A stretch of 64,000 bases of DNA from an uncultured Bacteroidota bacterium (GTDB taxonomy: Bacteria; Bacteroidota; Bacteroidia; Bacteroidales; P3), in contig CACZWL010000011.1 of NCBI GenBank assembly GCA_902784865.1, forward strand, positions 16,803-80,802, read 5' to 3'. A model generated the notes under the pieces. It saw only the letters and a list, made by a program, of their open reading frames with translations, made no database searches and was not told where the DNA came from. A program made the position numbers and the translations under genes. Shown here piece by piece: positions 33,824 to 41,811 of this stretch. Positions within the stretch are counted from its first letter, which is position 1. Every line of letters begins with the position of its first letter.

Positions 33824-34972
33824 ATGAATTTCTGCAAGCATTTATTTATCCTGTTGGCTCTGGCAGCATGCAGTGCATGCCATGCCCAAAGCAATGAGGA
33901 TTTCGGGTATGAACCCCTTTCGCCAGATTCCGCTTTTGCCACAGGTGCCGAGAACCTGTGGGGCCATGAGGTGTTCCCCTCTATGTTCTTGTTCCGCGAG
34001 GGCGGCTATAAGGGTCGCACTGCGGTGGTGGCAAACCAGACCTCGGTGGTGGGGGCAACACACCTTGTGGATACCTTGCTCCGCGCGGGTGTGAACGTCA
34101 CCAAGATATTCTGTCCTGAACATGGCTTCCGCGGCATTGCGGCGGCGGGCGCCAAGGTGGACAACAGCACTGACCCCAAGACGGGCCTTCCCATCATATC
34201 CCTTTATGGCAAGAACAAGAAACCCACCCCGCAGCAGATGGCCACCGTCGACGCCGTGGTGTTCGACCTGCAGGATGTGGGCTGCCGCTTCTATACATAT
34301 ATAAGTACGCTGCACTACGTGATGGAGGCCTGCGCCGAGCGGGGCATACCCCTGGTGGTGCTCGACCGCCCCAACCCCAACGGGCACTATGTGGACGGCC
34401 CGGTGCTGGACACCGCCGCCTGCCGCTCCTTCGTGGGCATGCATCCCGTGCCGGTGGTCTACGGCATGACGATAGGGGAATACGCGCAGATGATCAACGG
34501 CGAGCGCTGGCTCAAGGGCGGCGTGCAGTGCGCCCTCACCGTGGTGCCCCTGCAGGGCTACCGGCGCGACTCGATGGGCTACTGCCTGCCCGTCGCCCCA
34601 TCGCCCAACCTGCGCAACGCCCATGCTGTGGCCCTCTATCCGAGCCTCTGCCTCTTCGAGGGAACCCACTGCGGCGTGGGGCGAGGCACCGACTATCCCT
34701 TTGAGTGGGTCACCTTCGGCACCGACACCCTCGACCTGCGACAGGAGGCGGCTCCGGCGCGGTTCAGCCTCAAATATCTGATGGCGATGCACCGCCGTGT
34801 GCCGCAGGGCAAGTTCTTCATCCAAAACAACTTCTTCGAGAAGCTGGCCGGCACCACCGACCTGCGCCGCCAGCTGGAGCAGGGCCTGAGCGAGGAGGCG
34901 ATCCGCGCCACATGGCAACCCGGGCTCGACCGTTTCAAAGAGATCCGCAAAAAATATTTAATCTATCAATAA
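33824..34972 (+). CDS. NamZ-like exo-N-acetylmuramidase (DUF1343)
   Basis: 382 aa with a signal peptide ending at CHAQ. Family blocks: AVVANQTSVVG, FCPEHGFRG, DPKTGLPIISLYG, FDLQDVGCRFYTYISTL, LDRPNPNGHYVDGP and FEGTHCGVGRGTDYPF. The family releases terminal MurNAc residues from peptidoglycan fragments (known for NamZ). After TDYPF the sequence jumps to GTDTLDLRQ, apparently lacking the 25-30 residues that normally contain an FTP...GVDLRN segment (from memory of relatives), so an internal deletion is possible. The ATG at 33824 is chosen over an upstream TTG. Followed directly by a nitroreductase-like gene. Confidence 0.85.
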   Translation: MNFCKHLFILLALAACSACHAQSNEDFGYEPLSPDSAFATGAENLWGHEVFPSMFLFREGGYKGRTAVVANQTSVVGATHLVDTLLRAGVNVTKIFCPEHGFRGIAAAGAKVDNSTDPKTGLPIISLYGKNKKPTPQQMATVDAVVFDLQDVGCRFYTYISTLHYVMEACAERGIPLVVLDRPNPNGHYVDGPVLDTAACRSFVGMHPVPVVYGMTIGEYAQMINGERWLKGGVQCALTVVPLQGYRRDSMGYCLPVAPSPNLRNAHAVALYPSLCLFEGTHCGVGRGTDYPFEWVTFGTDTLDLRQEAAPARFSLKYLMAMHRRVPQGKFFIQNNFFEKLAGTTDLRRQLEQGLSEEAIRATWQPGLDRFKEIRKKYLIYQ

Positions 34973-34973
34973 A

Positions 34974-35615
34974 ATGAAAAGAACCCTTATCCTGATGGCA
35001 GCCGCCGCCATGCTGTGCGGCGCCTGCTGCACCAAGCAAGAAACCGCCCCCCAGGCCGACCCGGCCGAGGTGGTGATGCAGAACATCCTGGCCCGCAAGA
35101 GCGTCCGCTCCTACAACGGCGACACCATCCCCGCCGCGGTGATGGAGAACATCCTGCGCGCCGCCATGGCCGCCCCCAGCGGCCGCGACTGGCGCCCCTG
35201 GAGCTTCGTCGTGCTCACCGACAAGAGCCAGTACGACAGCATCTTTGAAGGCAACTTCAACATGCAGAAGTTCAAGGAGAGCGGAGCCGTGGTGGTCATC
35301 TGCGCCGACACCATCCACATGGGACCCACGCGCGACAACCCCGACGGCCCGGCCGTGGCGCAGTACAACCCCCTGTGGCGCGACGACATGGGAGCCGTCA
35401 CCGAGAACCTCCTCCTGGCGGTGGAAGCCTACGGCCTCGGTGCCTGCTGGACCGCCTGTTACCCCTATCCGCAGACCATGGCCCCGGTGAAGCGCACCCT
35501 CGGCCTGCCCGCCTCGGTGGTGCCCTACGCCGTGGTGCCCATCGGCTACCCCAACGGCGACACCCAGCCCAAGGACAAGTGGGAGCCCGCTCGCGTTCAC
35601 TACAACCGCTGGTAG
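34974..35615 (+). CDS. Nitroreductase-family lipoprotein
   Basis: 213 aa. MKRTLILMAAAAMLCGACC has a lipobox-like end, so the protein is probably exported and lipidated. The nitroreductase fold is visible: ILARKSVRSYNGDTI (FMN phosphate site), AAMAAPSGRDWRPWSFVVL, and AYGLGACWTACYPY. Such FMN enzymes reduce nitro or quinone compounds with NAD(P)H; export to the periplasm is recurrent for Bacteroidota homologues but its physiological electron donor there is unclear. It starts 1 nt after the NamZ-like stop and precedes a thioesterase by 3 nt, forming a four-gene unit with dut. Confidence 0.88.
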   Translation: MKRTLILMAAAAMLCGACCTKQETAPQADPAEVVMQNILARKSVRSYNGDTIPAAVMENILRAAMAAPSGRDWRPWSFVVLTDKSQYDSIFEGNFNMQKFKESGAVVVICADTIHMGPTRDNPDGPAVAQYNPLWRDDMGAVTENLLLAVEAYGLGACWTACYPYPQTMAPVKRTLGLPASVVPYAVVPIGYPNGDTQPKDKWEPARVHYNRW

Positions 35616-35618
35616 CCT

Positions 35619-35999
35619 ATGCTTAGCGTTGGAATCAAAGGCCACCTTGAGCAGGTGGTCACCCCCGACCTCTCCGCCGCCCGCATCGGCAGCGGACTGG
35701 TCGAGGTCTTCGCCACACCGATGATGATAGCCCTCATGGAGCGCACCTGCAACGAGAGCGTCGTGCCCCACCTCGACGAGGGGCAGGGCACTGTGGGCAC
35801 ACTGGTCAACGTCAGCCACACCGCCGCCACGCCCGTGGGCATGCGCGTCTGGTGCGAGAGCGAACTGCTGGAGGTGGACCGCCGCCGCCTGGTGTTCCGC
35901 GTGCAGGCCTTCGACGAGCGCGGCCCTATCGGCGAAGGCACCCACGAGCGCTTCGTCATCGACACCGCCAAGTTCCAGGCCAAGGCCCTCGGAAAATAA
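35619..35999 (+). CDS. Hotdog-fold thioesterase (FlK-like)
   Basis: 126 aa hotdog protein: VFATPMMIALMERTCNESV (helix with Glu), GTLVNVSHTAATPVGMRV and RLVFRVQAFDERGPIGEGTHERFVI. The layout matches the FlK/thioesterase-like group, which hydrolyses short acyl-CoA esters; the conserved His in VNVSHTAATP is present. Substrate unknown. It is the last gene of the dut unit; a bidirectional terminator starts 20 nt after its stop. Confidence 0.85.
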   Translation: MLSVGIKGHLEQVVTPDLSAARIGSGLVEVFATPMMIALMERTCNESVVPHLDEGQGTVGTLVNVSHTAATPVGMRVWCESELLEVDRRRLVFRVQAFDERGPIGEGTHERFVIDTAKFQAKALGK

Positions 36000-36018
36000 C
36001 CTTCACTAAAACATACAC

Positions 36019-36050
36019 AAGAAAGAGGATGCCTTGGCATCCTCTTTCTT
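36019..36050. terminator. Bidirectional terminator, thioesterase gene and tRNAs
   Basis: 15-bp perfect stem (AAGAAAGAGGATGCC and complement, 2-nt loop). The A/T-rich arms give a T-run on either strand. It closes the dut unit and the tRNA-Ala transcript. Confidence 0.88.
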
Positions 36051-36051
36051 G

Positions 36052-36124
36052 TGGAGTAGATGGGACTCGAACCCACTACCTTTTGATTGCGAACCAAATG
36101 CTCTACCAGATGAGCTACTACCCC
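36052..36124 (-). tRNA. tRNA-Ala (anticodon CGC)
   Basis: 73 nt. Acceptor GGGGTAG/CTACTCC contains the G3:U70 pair, the alanine identity element. D arm GCTC/GAGC; anticodon stem TTTGG/TCAAA with loop TTCGCAA, anticodon CGC (codon GCG); T arm GTGGG-TTCGAGT-CCCAT. CCA is not encoded. Confidence 0.9.
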
Positions 36125-36167
36125 TTTCTCTATCAAAAAAGGGCCGTTCACGCTGCGACCCTTTCCT

Positions 36168-36244
<77 letters not shown>

Positions 36245-36278
36245 ATGTTGCATTTCGTTTTTTCTCTCGAAATCGGGT

Positions 36279-36311
36279 GCAAAAGTACAACTATTTTCCG
36301 ATATGGCAAAA
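36279..36311 (-). promoter_or_regulatory. Promoter of tRNA-Ala pair
   Basis: Minus strand TTTTGCC and TACTTTTGC about 18 bp apart, 35 nt before the first tRNA. Nearly the same as the promoter of structured RNA copy 1. Confidence 0.85.
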
Positions 36312-36442
36312 TATTTTTTGCACTTTTTTCTTAATTGTCTATAATACAGCACATAGCGATTGTAAATAAAACAATCTTCGCTCCTTTTTTCCACCCTGAG
36401 TGGACGCTCCGGCAGGTCGTTTTTGCTACTTTCGGCAGGGTC

Positions 36443-37192
36443 CTACACCTTCCACGTGAAGCCCTCGAAGGGGTTCTGCCGGTCGCAGTCCTGCTCCTGC
36501 GAACGCTCCTGCATGCGCTTGATGCGCCGCAGGCCCCAGCGCCACATCGTGACGTCGAAGACTATGAACACTATCATCAGGACTCCGCTTACCAGCATGC
36601 CTAACCCGCTGTCGCCAAGGCCGTCGCTCACCATGAGGAGGGCGTCGTAGGTGCCGTGCAGCAGCATCGGGAAGAGCAGCGCGCAGGCCAGGTGGCGGCG
36701 GCGCCCCGCGGGGTCGAACTTGGCCAGCGACACGTAGTAGCCCATCGTCACTGCAAACAGGAAATGCGCCGGCACCGCCAGCAGGCCGCGCATCAGCGCC
36801 ACCTGCATCATGTCGTCGCCACTGGTCACATACATCACGTTCTCCACGCAGGCAAAGCCCAACGAGAGGAACACCGCGTAGACGATGCCGTCGAAGTATT
36901 CGTCGAAATGCGGGCTGCGCCATATCACCAGCAGCAGCAACAGCAGCTTGCACAGCTCCTCGCTGAAGCCCGCCACGGCGAAGCCGTTGTACAGGCCGCC
37001 AAGCACCGGGGTGCCGGGGTTGAAGGCGCCCATCACCATCTCCATGACTATTGCGGGCACCACGCTCAGGCACCCCACGAAGAACGTCAGCAGCAGGCGC
37101 CCCACGGGTTCGGGGTTCTGCTTGTCTTTCCGATAGATGAACCACAGCAGCAGCAACACTGGCAACACTGCCGAAATCAATGCGATATTCAT
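36443..37192 (-). CDS. PrsW-family intramembrane metalloprotease
   Basis: 249 aa with eight hydrophobic segments. The family's glutamate motif is GFSEELCKLLLLL and later conserved segments are VPAHFLFAVTMGYY and MLLHGTYDALL, giving the Glu-Glu, His and His-Asp residues thought to hold zinc. Known members cleave anti-sigma factors within the membrane, but most Bacteroidota members are uncharacterised. The ATG overlaps the stop of the radical SAM gene (ATGA), so the pair is translationally coupled; no sigma/anti-sigma pair is nearby. Confidence 0.9.
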   Translation of the reverse strand: MNIALISAVLPVLLLLWFIYRKDKQNPEPVGRLLLTFFVGCLSVVPAIVMEMVMGAFNPGTPVLGGLYNGFAVAGFSEELCKLLLLLLVIWRSPHFDEYFDGIVYAVFLSLGFACVENVMYVTSGDDMMQVALMRGLLAVPAHFLFAVTMGYYVSLAKFDPAGRRRHLACALLFPMLLHGTYDALLMVSDGLGDSGLGMLVSGVLMIVFIVFDVTMWRWGLRRIKRMQERSQEQDCDRQNPFEGFTWKV

Positions 37193-38172
37193 AATACGGT
37201 CTCCTTGTTTTTCTCTTGAGATACAGATGCTTCCACCCGGCATCCCTGGCGTGTGCCGCGGCGGCGCAGCTCGGCCTCGACCAAGGCGGGCATCTCCTCG
37301 TTGCGCAGCAGGCGGCCGTCCTGTCGGCGGAAGCTTCGCTCGGGGCAGGCCTGGTAGCGCGGCGGCACCTCGCCGGCCAGGCGCTCGATAACCAGGTCGT
37401 CGCGCAGCCGCTCCAGCAGGTCGCACACCAGCCCCACATACTCCTCCAGTCCCCACTGCGGCAGGGTGCGCCTGAAGGCCTCGTCGGCGTATTGCCGTTC
37501 CATCTCCGTGCCGCGCAGCACCTGCAGCTGGTGCAGCTTGAGGCTCGTCAGCGGCAGGGCGTTGAGCAGCGGCGCCTCGGCCAGCACCTCGTCGCGCCCT
37601 TCGCCGGGCAGCCCCAGGATGAGGTGTCCGCCCACCGGCAGGCCGCGCTCGGCCGTCAGCCGCACCGCGCGTTCCGTGCAGGCGAAATCGTGCCCGCGAC
37701 GTATGGCACGCAGCGTGCTGTCGTGGCAGCTCTCGATGCCGTATTCCACCGCCACATAGTGCTCGCGCCCAAGCGTTTCCAGCAGGTCGAGCACCTCGTC
37801 GTCCACGCAGTCGGGCCGCGTTCCTATCACCAGCCCCACCACGCCCGGCTGACGCAGTGCCTCGCCGTAGCGCTCGCGCAGCACGCCGACCGGCGCATAG
37901 GTGTTGCTATACGACTGGAAATAAGCCAGATACTTTGCTGTCGAGCGGTAGCGGCGGCGGTGGAACCCGATGCCCTCGGCCACCTGCTCGGCGATGCTGC
38001 CCGCGCGGCGGCAGTACGACGGGCTGAAGGCCTCGCCCTGGCAGAATGTGCAACCGCCCGTGCCCAGCCGCCCGTCGCGGTTCGGACAGGTGAAGCCCGC
38101 ATCAATCGACAGTTTCTGCACCCGCGTGCCGAAGCGTTGGCGGAAATAGGCGCTCTGTGTTCGGTAAAACAT
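37189..38172 (-). CDS. Radical SAM protein, TIGR01212/YhcC type
   Basis: 327 aa. The [4Fe-4S] site lies in CPNRDGRLGTGGCTFC, with spacing typical of the TIGR01212 group rather than plain CxxxCxxC. YLAYFQSYSNTYAP, VIGTRPDCVDDEVLDLL, VEYGIESCHDSTL and GLPVGGHLILGLPGE follow. The function of this group is not settled; it resembles tRNA-modifying Elp3-type enzymes. The frame is open to 38319 through the reverse of dispersed element C, but MFYRTQSAYFRQ at 38172 starts the conserved region. The promoter's -7 box ends 3 nt before this ATG, so the mRNA may be leaderless or the start may be later. Confidence 0.92.
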   Translation of the reverse strand: MFYRTQSAYFRQRFGTRVQKLSIDAGFTCPNRDGRLGTGGCTFCQGEAFSPSYCRRAGSIAEQVAEGIGFHRRRYRSTAKYLAYFQSYSNTYAPVGVLRERYGEALRQPGVVGLVIGTRPDCVDDEVLDLLETLGREHYVAVEYGIESCHDSTLRAIRRGHDFACTERAVRLTAERGLPVGGHLILGLPGEGRDEVLAEAPLLNALPLTSLKLHQLQVLRGTEMERQYADEAFRRTLPQWGLEEYVGLVCDLLERLRDDLVIERLAGEVPPRYQACPERSFRRQDGRLLRNEEMPALVEAELRRRGTRQGCRVEASVSQEKNKETVL

Positions 38173-38175
38173 TTT

Positions 38176-38206
38176 GCAAATATACGCATTTTTTTCCAAC
38201 CGACAA
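38176..38206 (-). promoter_or_regulatory. Promoter of radical SAM / PrsW genes
   Basis: Minus strand TTGTCGG and TATATTTGC spaced 19 bp; the -7 element lies immediately before the ATG at 38172. Confidence 0.7.
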
Positions 38207-38243
38207 AAAAAAAGTTGCCCCGACCGCCCTTTTCCGCCTCCTT

Positions 38244-38325
38244 GTTCCCCGATTTTCCCATCGATGGGAAATGATGGGAAAGAGTCGAAGTATTCACCTA
38301 CCAGATACCTACCAGACACCTACCG
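38244..38325 (+). repeat. Dispersed element copy C
   Basis: Plus-strand copy with palindrome CCCATCGATGGG and three CTACCAGAYAC/CTACCGGATGC units, in the divergent region and upstream of, and co-oriented with, the 38483 gene. Confidence 0.92.
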
Positions 38326-38329
38326 GATG

Positions 38330-38393
38330 CCTGCCTAGGACTCCCTGGGACCTCCTAGGACTTCCTAGGATTTCCCAGGATTTCCTGGGAGGA
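38330..38393. repeat. CCTAGGA-type tandem array
   Basis: About six degenerate 10-bp units alternating CCTAGGAYTT and CCCAGGAYTT directly after element C. Related units encode the signal peptide of the porin-like gene at 1441-1478. Confidence 0.8.
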
Positions 38394-38482
38394 ATACTCT
38401 GCTGAACCACAGCGCATTGCGCAGATGCAGAATCTTTTTTTATTTTTTTAACAATAAATACACCCTTGCGCCGTTATTGCAG

Positions 38483-39091
38483 ATGTATATGTACAAAAAG
38501 GCCCTCATACTGCTAGCGCTCGTGCTGCCGTTCGCGGCGGCCACCGCCCAGCGTTCCGGCGCCCCGGCCGACACTTCGCGGTGGGACTACCACCTCTCGG
38601 TGGGCACCACCGTGGTCAACGCTTGCGGCCGCACCGACGCCCTCGGCTGGGTCGCCCCCTCGGCGCGCTACCAGGCCACCGACCGCCTCACCCTCGGCGG
38701 CGGCTTCGTGGCCGTCGGCTCGCTGCTGTCGTCCTACGAGCTCCACGGCTACCACAACCGCAGCCTCGCCCCGCGGCGCCGCGGCACACGCCTCGCCGCG
38801 CTGCACCTCGAAGCCGAATACCGCATCAACGACCGCCTCGATGTCTGGGCCTCCGTCGCCCGCATCTCAGGCTTCGCACAGCCCCTCTGGCTCGACGGCG
38901 CCCGGCCCGTCGAGGCCACCGTCCTCTCCGGCGGCCTGGCCTACCACCCCAACGACGCCACACTCCTCGAGCTGCACTTCCACATCGTCCACGACCACTA
39001 CGGCAACGCCGCCCTCGGCCTCTTCGGGCACCCCTGGTACGGCCACGCCACCCCCAACCTCGACCTCTATGGCGGCCTCTGGCCTTTCTAA
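38483..39091 (+). CDS. Exported beta-barrel-like protein
   Basis: 202 aa. A signal peptide (MYMYKKALILLALVLPFAAATAQ) precedes a sequence of alternating strands: WDYHLSVGTTVVNACGR, LTLGGGFVAVGSLLSSY, LEAEYRINDRLDVWASVAR and LELHFHIVHDHYGN, as in small outer-membrane barrels. No enzymatic motif is certain. The frame is open upstream to 38417, but the signal peptide sets the start at 38483 or 38489. The DUF4290 gene follows 10 nt after the stop, then murA, so a shared transcript is likely. Very GC-rich. Confidence 0.75.
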   Translation: MYMYKKALILLALVLPFAAATAQRSGAPADTSRWDYHLSVGTTVVNACGRTDALGWVAPSARYQATDRLTLGGGFVAVGSLLSSYELHGYHNRSLAPRRRGTRLAALHLEAEYRINDRLDVWASVARISGFAQPLWLDGARPVEATVLSGGLAYHPNDATLLELHFHIVHDHYGNAALGLFGHPWYGHATPNLDLYGGLWPF

Positions 39092-39101
39092 ACACACAAC
39101 C

Positions 39102-39719
39102 ATGGAATACAACACACAACGCGAACACCTCGACATCACCGACTACGGACGCAACGTCTACAAACTGATAGACTACGCCAAGACCCTCGCCGACCGCGAC
39201 CAGCGCAACACGATGGCCAACACCATTATCAACACCATGGCCCTCGTCAACCCCAAAATCAAGGACCGCGCCGACTACCGCCGCATCCTCTGGGACCACC
39301 TCATGCTCATGGCCGACTACCAGCTCGACGTCGACTGTCCCTACCCCGTCAGCCGCGACGAAAGCGCCGCACATAAACCCCACCGTCTGCAATATGCCGA
39401 CAACGCCATCACCTTCCGCCACTACGGCCGCGCCCTCGAAGACATGATCCACGCCGTCGCCGACATGCCCGACACCCCCGAACGCATGCAGCTCACCGAG
39501 CAGATTGCCCACACCATGAAGCGGCAATACCTGCAGTGGAACCGCGACTCTGTCGACGACGACCTCATCCGCGAACAGCTCGAACAGCTCTCCGGCGGCC
39601 GCCTCTCCCTCGGCCCGGAATTCCAGTTCCGCGACTCGAAGATATACCTCGACGCCATGGCCGCAGCCATGGCAAAGAAAGAGAACAGCAGCAAGAAAAA
39701 GAAAAAGAAAAAGAAATGA
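39102..39719 (+). CDS. DUF4290 protein
   Basis: 205 aa. The family start is YNTQREHLDITDYGRNVYKL, followed by NTMANTIINTMALVNPKIKD and LWDHLMLMADYQLDVDCPYP. The function is unknown; the family is found in Bacteroidota directly upstream of murA, as here, so a role linked to cell-wall precursor synthesis is possible by context. The C-terminus ends SSKKKKKKKK, encoded by A-rich codons, which may be length-variable. Its stop overlaps the murA ATG. Confidence 0.9.
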   Translation: MEYNTQREHLDITDYGRNVYKLIDYAKTLADRDQRNTMANTIINTMALVNPKIKDRADYRRILWDHLMLMADYQLDVDCPYPVSRDESAAHKPHRLQYADNAITFRHYGRALEDMIHAVADMPDTPERMQLTEQIAHTMKRQYLQWNRDSVDDDLIREQLEQLSGGRLSLGPEFQFRDSKIYLDAMAAAMAKKENSSKKKKKKKK

Positions 39720-41038
39720 GCAGCTTCGAAATCACCGGTGGCCACAGACTCTGCGGCGAGATAACACCCCAAGGCGCAAAGAACGAAGCCCTGCAGGTGC
39801 TCTGCGCCGTGCTCCTCACCTCCGACAAGGTGCGCATCGAGCACGTGCCCGACATTCGCGACGTCAACAAGCTCATTGAACTGCTCAAACTCCTCGGCGT
39901 CAGCGTCCACGAGGACACCGCCTCCGCCTGCGAAAGCGGACGCACCTTCGAATTCCAGGCCGACCAGGTGAACCTCGACGCCCTCCACAGCCCCGAGTTC
40001 CGCCAGCAGGCCGGCGCCCTCCGCGGCAGCATCATGCTCGTCGGGCCGCTCCTCACACGCTTCGGACAGGCCATAGTCCCGCAACCCGGCGGCGACAAGA
40101 TAGGCCGACGCCGCCTCGACACCCACTTCATCGGCATGGAACGCCTCGGCGCCGAAGTCGAATACAAACGCGGCGCCTACTACGTCAACGCCAAACGCCT
40201 CAAAGGCACCTACATGCTCCTCGACGAGGCCTCCGTCACCGGCACCGCCAACATCGTCATGGCCGCCGTCATGGCCCGCGGCACCACCACCATCATGAAC
40301 GCCGCCTGCGAACCCTACGTCTACCAACTCTGCAACATGCTCAACACCATGGGCGCCAAGATATCGGGCGTAGGCTCCAACCTCCTCACCATCCGCGGCG
40401 TCAAAGAACTCCACGGATGCACACACCGCCTCCTGCCCGACATGATCGAGGTAGGCTCCTTCATCGGCATGGCCGCCATGACCCAAGGCGACATCACCAT
40501 CAAAAACGCCCAGGTGCAACACCTCGGCCTCATCCCCCAGGTCTTCCGCCGCCTCGGCATCGAAGTGTGGCAACGCGGCGACGACCTCTACGTCCCCGCC
40601 CAAGAGCACTACGAAATAGAGCGCTTCATGGACGGCTCCATCATGACCGTCGCCGACGCCCCCTGGCCCGGCTTCACCCCCGACCTCATCTCCATCGCCC
40701 TCGTCGTCGCCACACAGGCCAAAGGCAGCGTCCTCATCCACCAGAAGATGTTCGAAAGCCGCCTCTTCTTCGTCGACAAACTCATCGACATGGGCGCCCA
40801 GATCATCCTCTGCGACCCCCACCGCGCCACCGTCATCGGCCTCGACCGCGAACACAAACTGCGCGGCGTACGCATGGCCTCGCCAGACATACGCGCCGGC
40901 GTCGCACTGCTCATCGCCGCACTCTCCGCCGACGGCACCAGCCGTATCGACAACATAGAGCAAATCGACCGTGGCTACCAGCGCATCGACGAGCGTCTGG
41001 CACGCCTCGGCGCTCAAATCAGACGTCTTGACTTATAA
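39716..41038 (+). CDS. murA: UDP-N-acetylglucosamine 1-carboxyvinyltransferase
   Basis: 440 aa. Domain signatures: ITGGHRLCGEITPQGAKNEA, RGSIMLVGPLLTRFG, VPDIRDVN, DEASVTGTANIVMAAV and LPDMIEVGSFIGMAAMT. MurA adds enolpyruvate to UDP-GlcNAc in the first committed step of peptidoglycan synthesis. The loop that carries the catalytic Cys in enteric MurA reads QPGGDKIGRRRLDTHF, with Asp in its place. In other bacteria this change confers fosfomycin resistance, so natural resistance of the target is expected (inference). Coupled to the DUF4290 gene by ATGA overlap. Confidence 0.96.
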   Translation: MSSFEITGGHRLCGEITPQGAKNEALQVLCAVLLTSDKVRIEHVPDIRDVNKLIELLKLLGVSVHEDTASACESGRTFEFQADQVNLDALHSPEFRQQAGALRGSIMLVGPLLTRFGQAIVPQPGGDKIGRRRLDTHFIGMERLGAEVEYKRGAYYVNAKRLKGTYMLLDEASVTGTANIVMAAVMARGTTTIMNAACEPYVYQLCNMLNTMGAKISGVGSNLLTIRGVKELHGCTHRLLPDMIEVGSFIGMAAMTQGDITIKNAQVQHLGLIPQVFRRLGIEVWQRGDDLYVPAQEHYEIERFMDGSIMTVADAPWPGFTPDLISIALVVATQAKGSVLIHQKMFESRLFFVDKLIDMGAQIILCDPHRATVIGLDREHKLRGVRMASPDIRAGVALLIAALSADGTSRIDNIEQIDRGYQRIDERLARLGAQIRRLDL

Positions 41039-41051
41039 CCACTTTTGAGAT

Positions 41052-41792
41052 ATGTTCCTCAACCTATTCAAGAAAAATCGCGAACCCCGCCCCATCTTCG
41101 AAGCCCTCGGCACCGACATGCACTGTCACCTCATCCCTCGGGTCGACGACGGGTCGAAATGCATCGAAGAGACTGTCGAATGTCTGCAGACCCTCCGTAC
41201 CCTGGGCTACAGCAAAGTCTACATCACCCCGCACTTCCAGACCCCCAGGTTCGAAAACGACGAAGACGACATCACCCGCCGCTTCATGGAGGTCAAAACC
41301 AAGGTGGCCGACGCTGGCGTCGACATCGAACTGGCCGGCATTGGCGGCGAATACCGCATCGACAGCGGCTTCTACAACCGCCTCAAAAGCCCCCGCTTCC
41401 TTAGGGTCGCAAAAAAATATGTCCTGGTCGAGTTCTCGCTCCACCAACAGATGATGGGCTGCGACGAGATGATCTTCGAAATGCAGATGAACGGCCACGA
41501 AGTCATCCTCGCCCACCCCGAACGCTACCCCTACCTCAACGTCCGCGGCTCGCGCATGGAGCAACTGAAAAACCAAGGCGTGTACTTCCAGGTCAACGTC
41601 CTCTCCCTCGGCGGCTTCTACGGCGACGACGCCAAGCGCCGTGCCTTCGAGATGCTCGACCTCGGATGGGTCGAATTCCTGGGCACCGACACCCACAACA
41701 CCATGTACGCCCAAGCCCTCACCGACTTGAGCCACGACCGCAAGGTGGCCAAAGTGCTGGAGACCCACGAATTCTTAAACAAGACACTGTAA
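41052..41792 (+). CDS. PHP-type tyrosine-protein phosphatase (YwqE/CpsB-like)
   Basis: 246 aa. PHP metal ligands appear as DMHCHLIPRVDDGS, VYITPHF, LAGIGGEYRID, LVEFSLHQQ, ILAHPERYPYL and FLGTDTHN. The family dephosphorylates tyrosine kinases that control capsule and exopolysaccharide synthesis. No kinase or capsule genes lie in the window. It starts 13 nt after murA and probably ends the murA unit; the next gene is convergent (minus strand) 19 nt away, with no clear hairpin between them. Confidence 0.92.
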   Translation: MFLNLFKKNREPRPIFEALGTDMHCHLIPRVDDGSKCIEETVECLQTLRTLGYSKVYITPHFQTPRFENDEDDITRRFMEVKTKVADAGVDIELAGIGGEYRIDSGFYNRLKSPRFLRVAKKYVLVEFSLHQQMMGCDEMIFEMQMNGHEVILAHPERYPYLNVRGSRMEQLKNQGVYFQVNVLSLGGFYGDDAKRRAFEMLDLGWVEFLGTDTHNTMYAQALTDLSHDRKVAKVLETHEFLNKTL

Positions 41793-41811
41793 ACCTGCCG
41801 GTTCGGCCTCT

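Noticed and set aside
39422-41017. 531-residue open frame opposite murA
   Set aside because: Antisense shadow with VDEVGA-type composition; MurA motifs are complete on plus.
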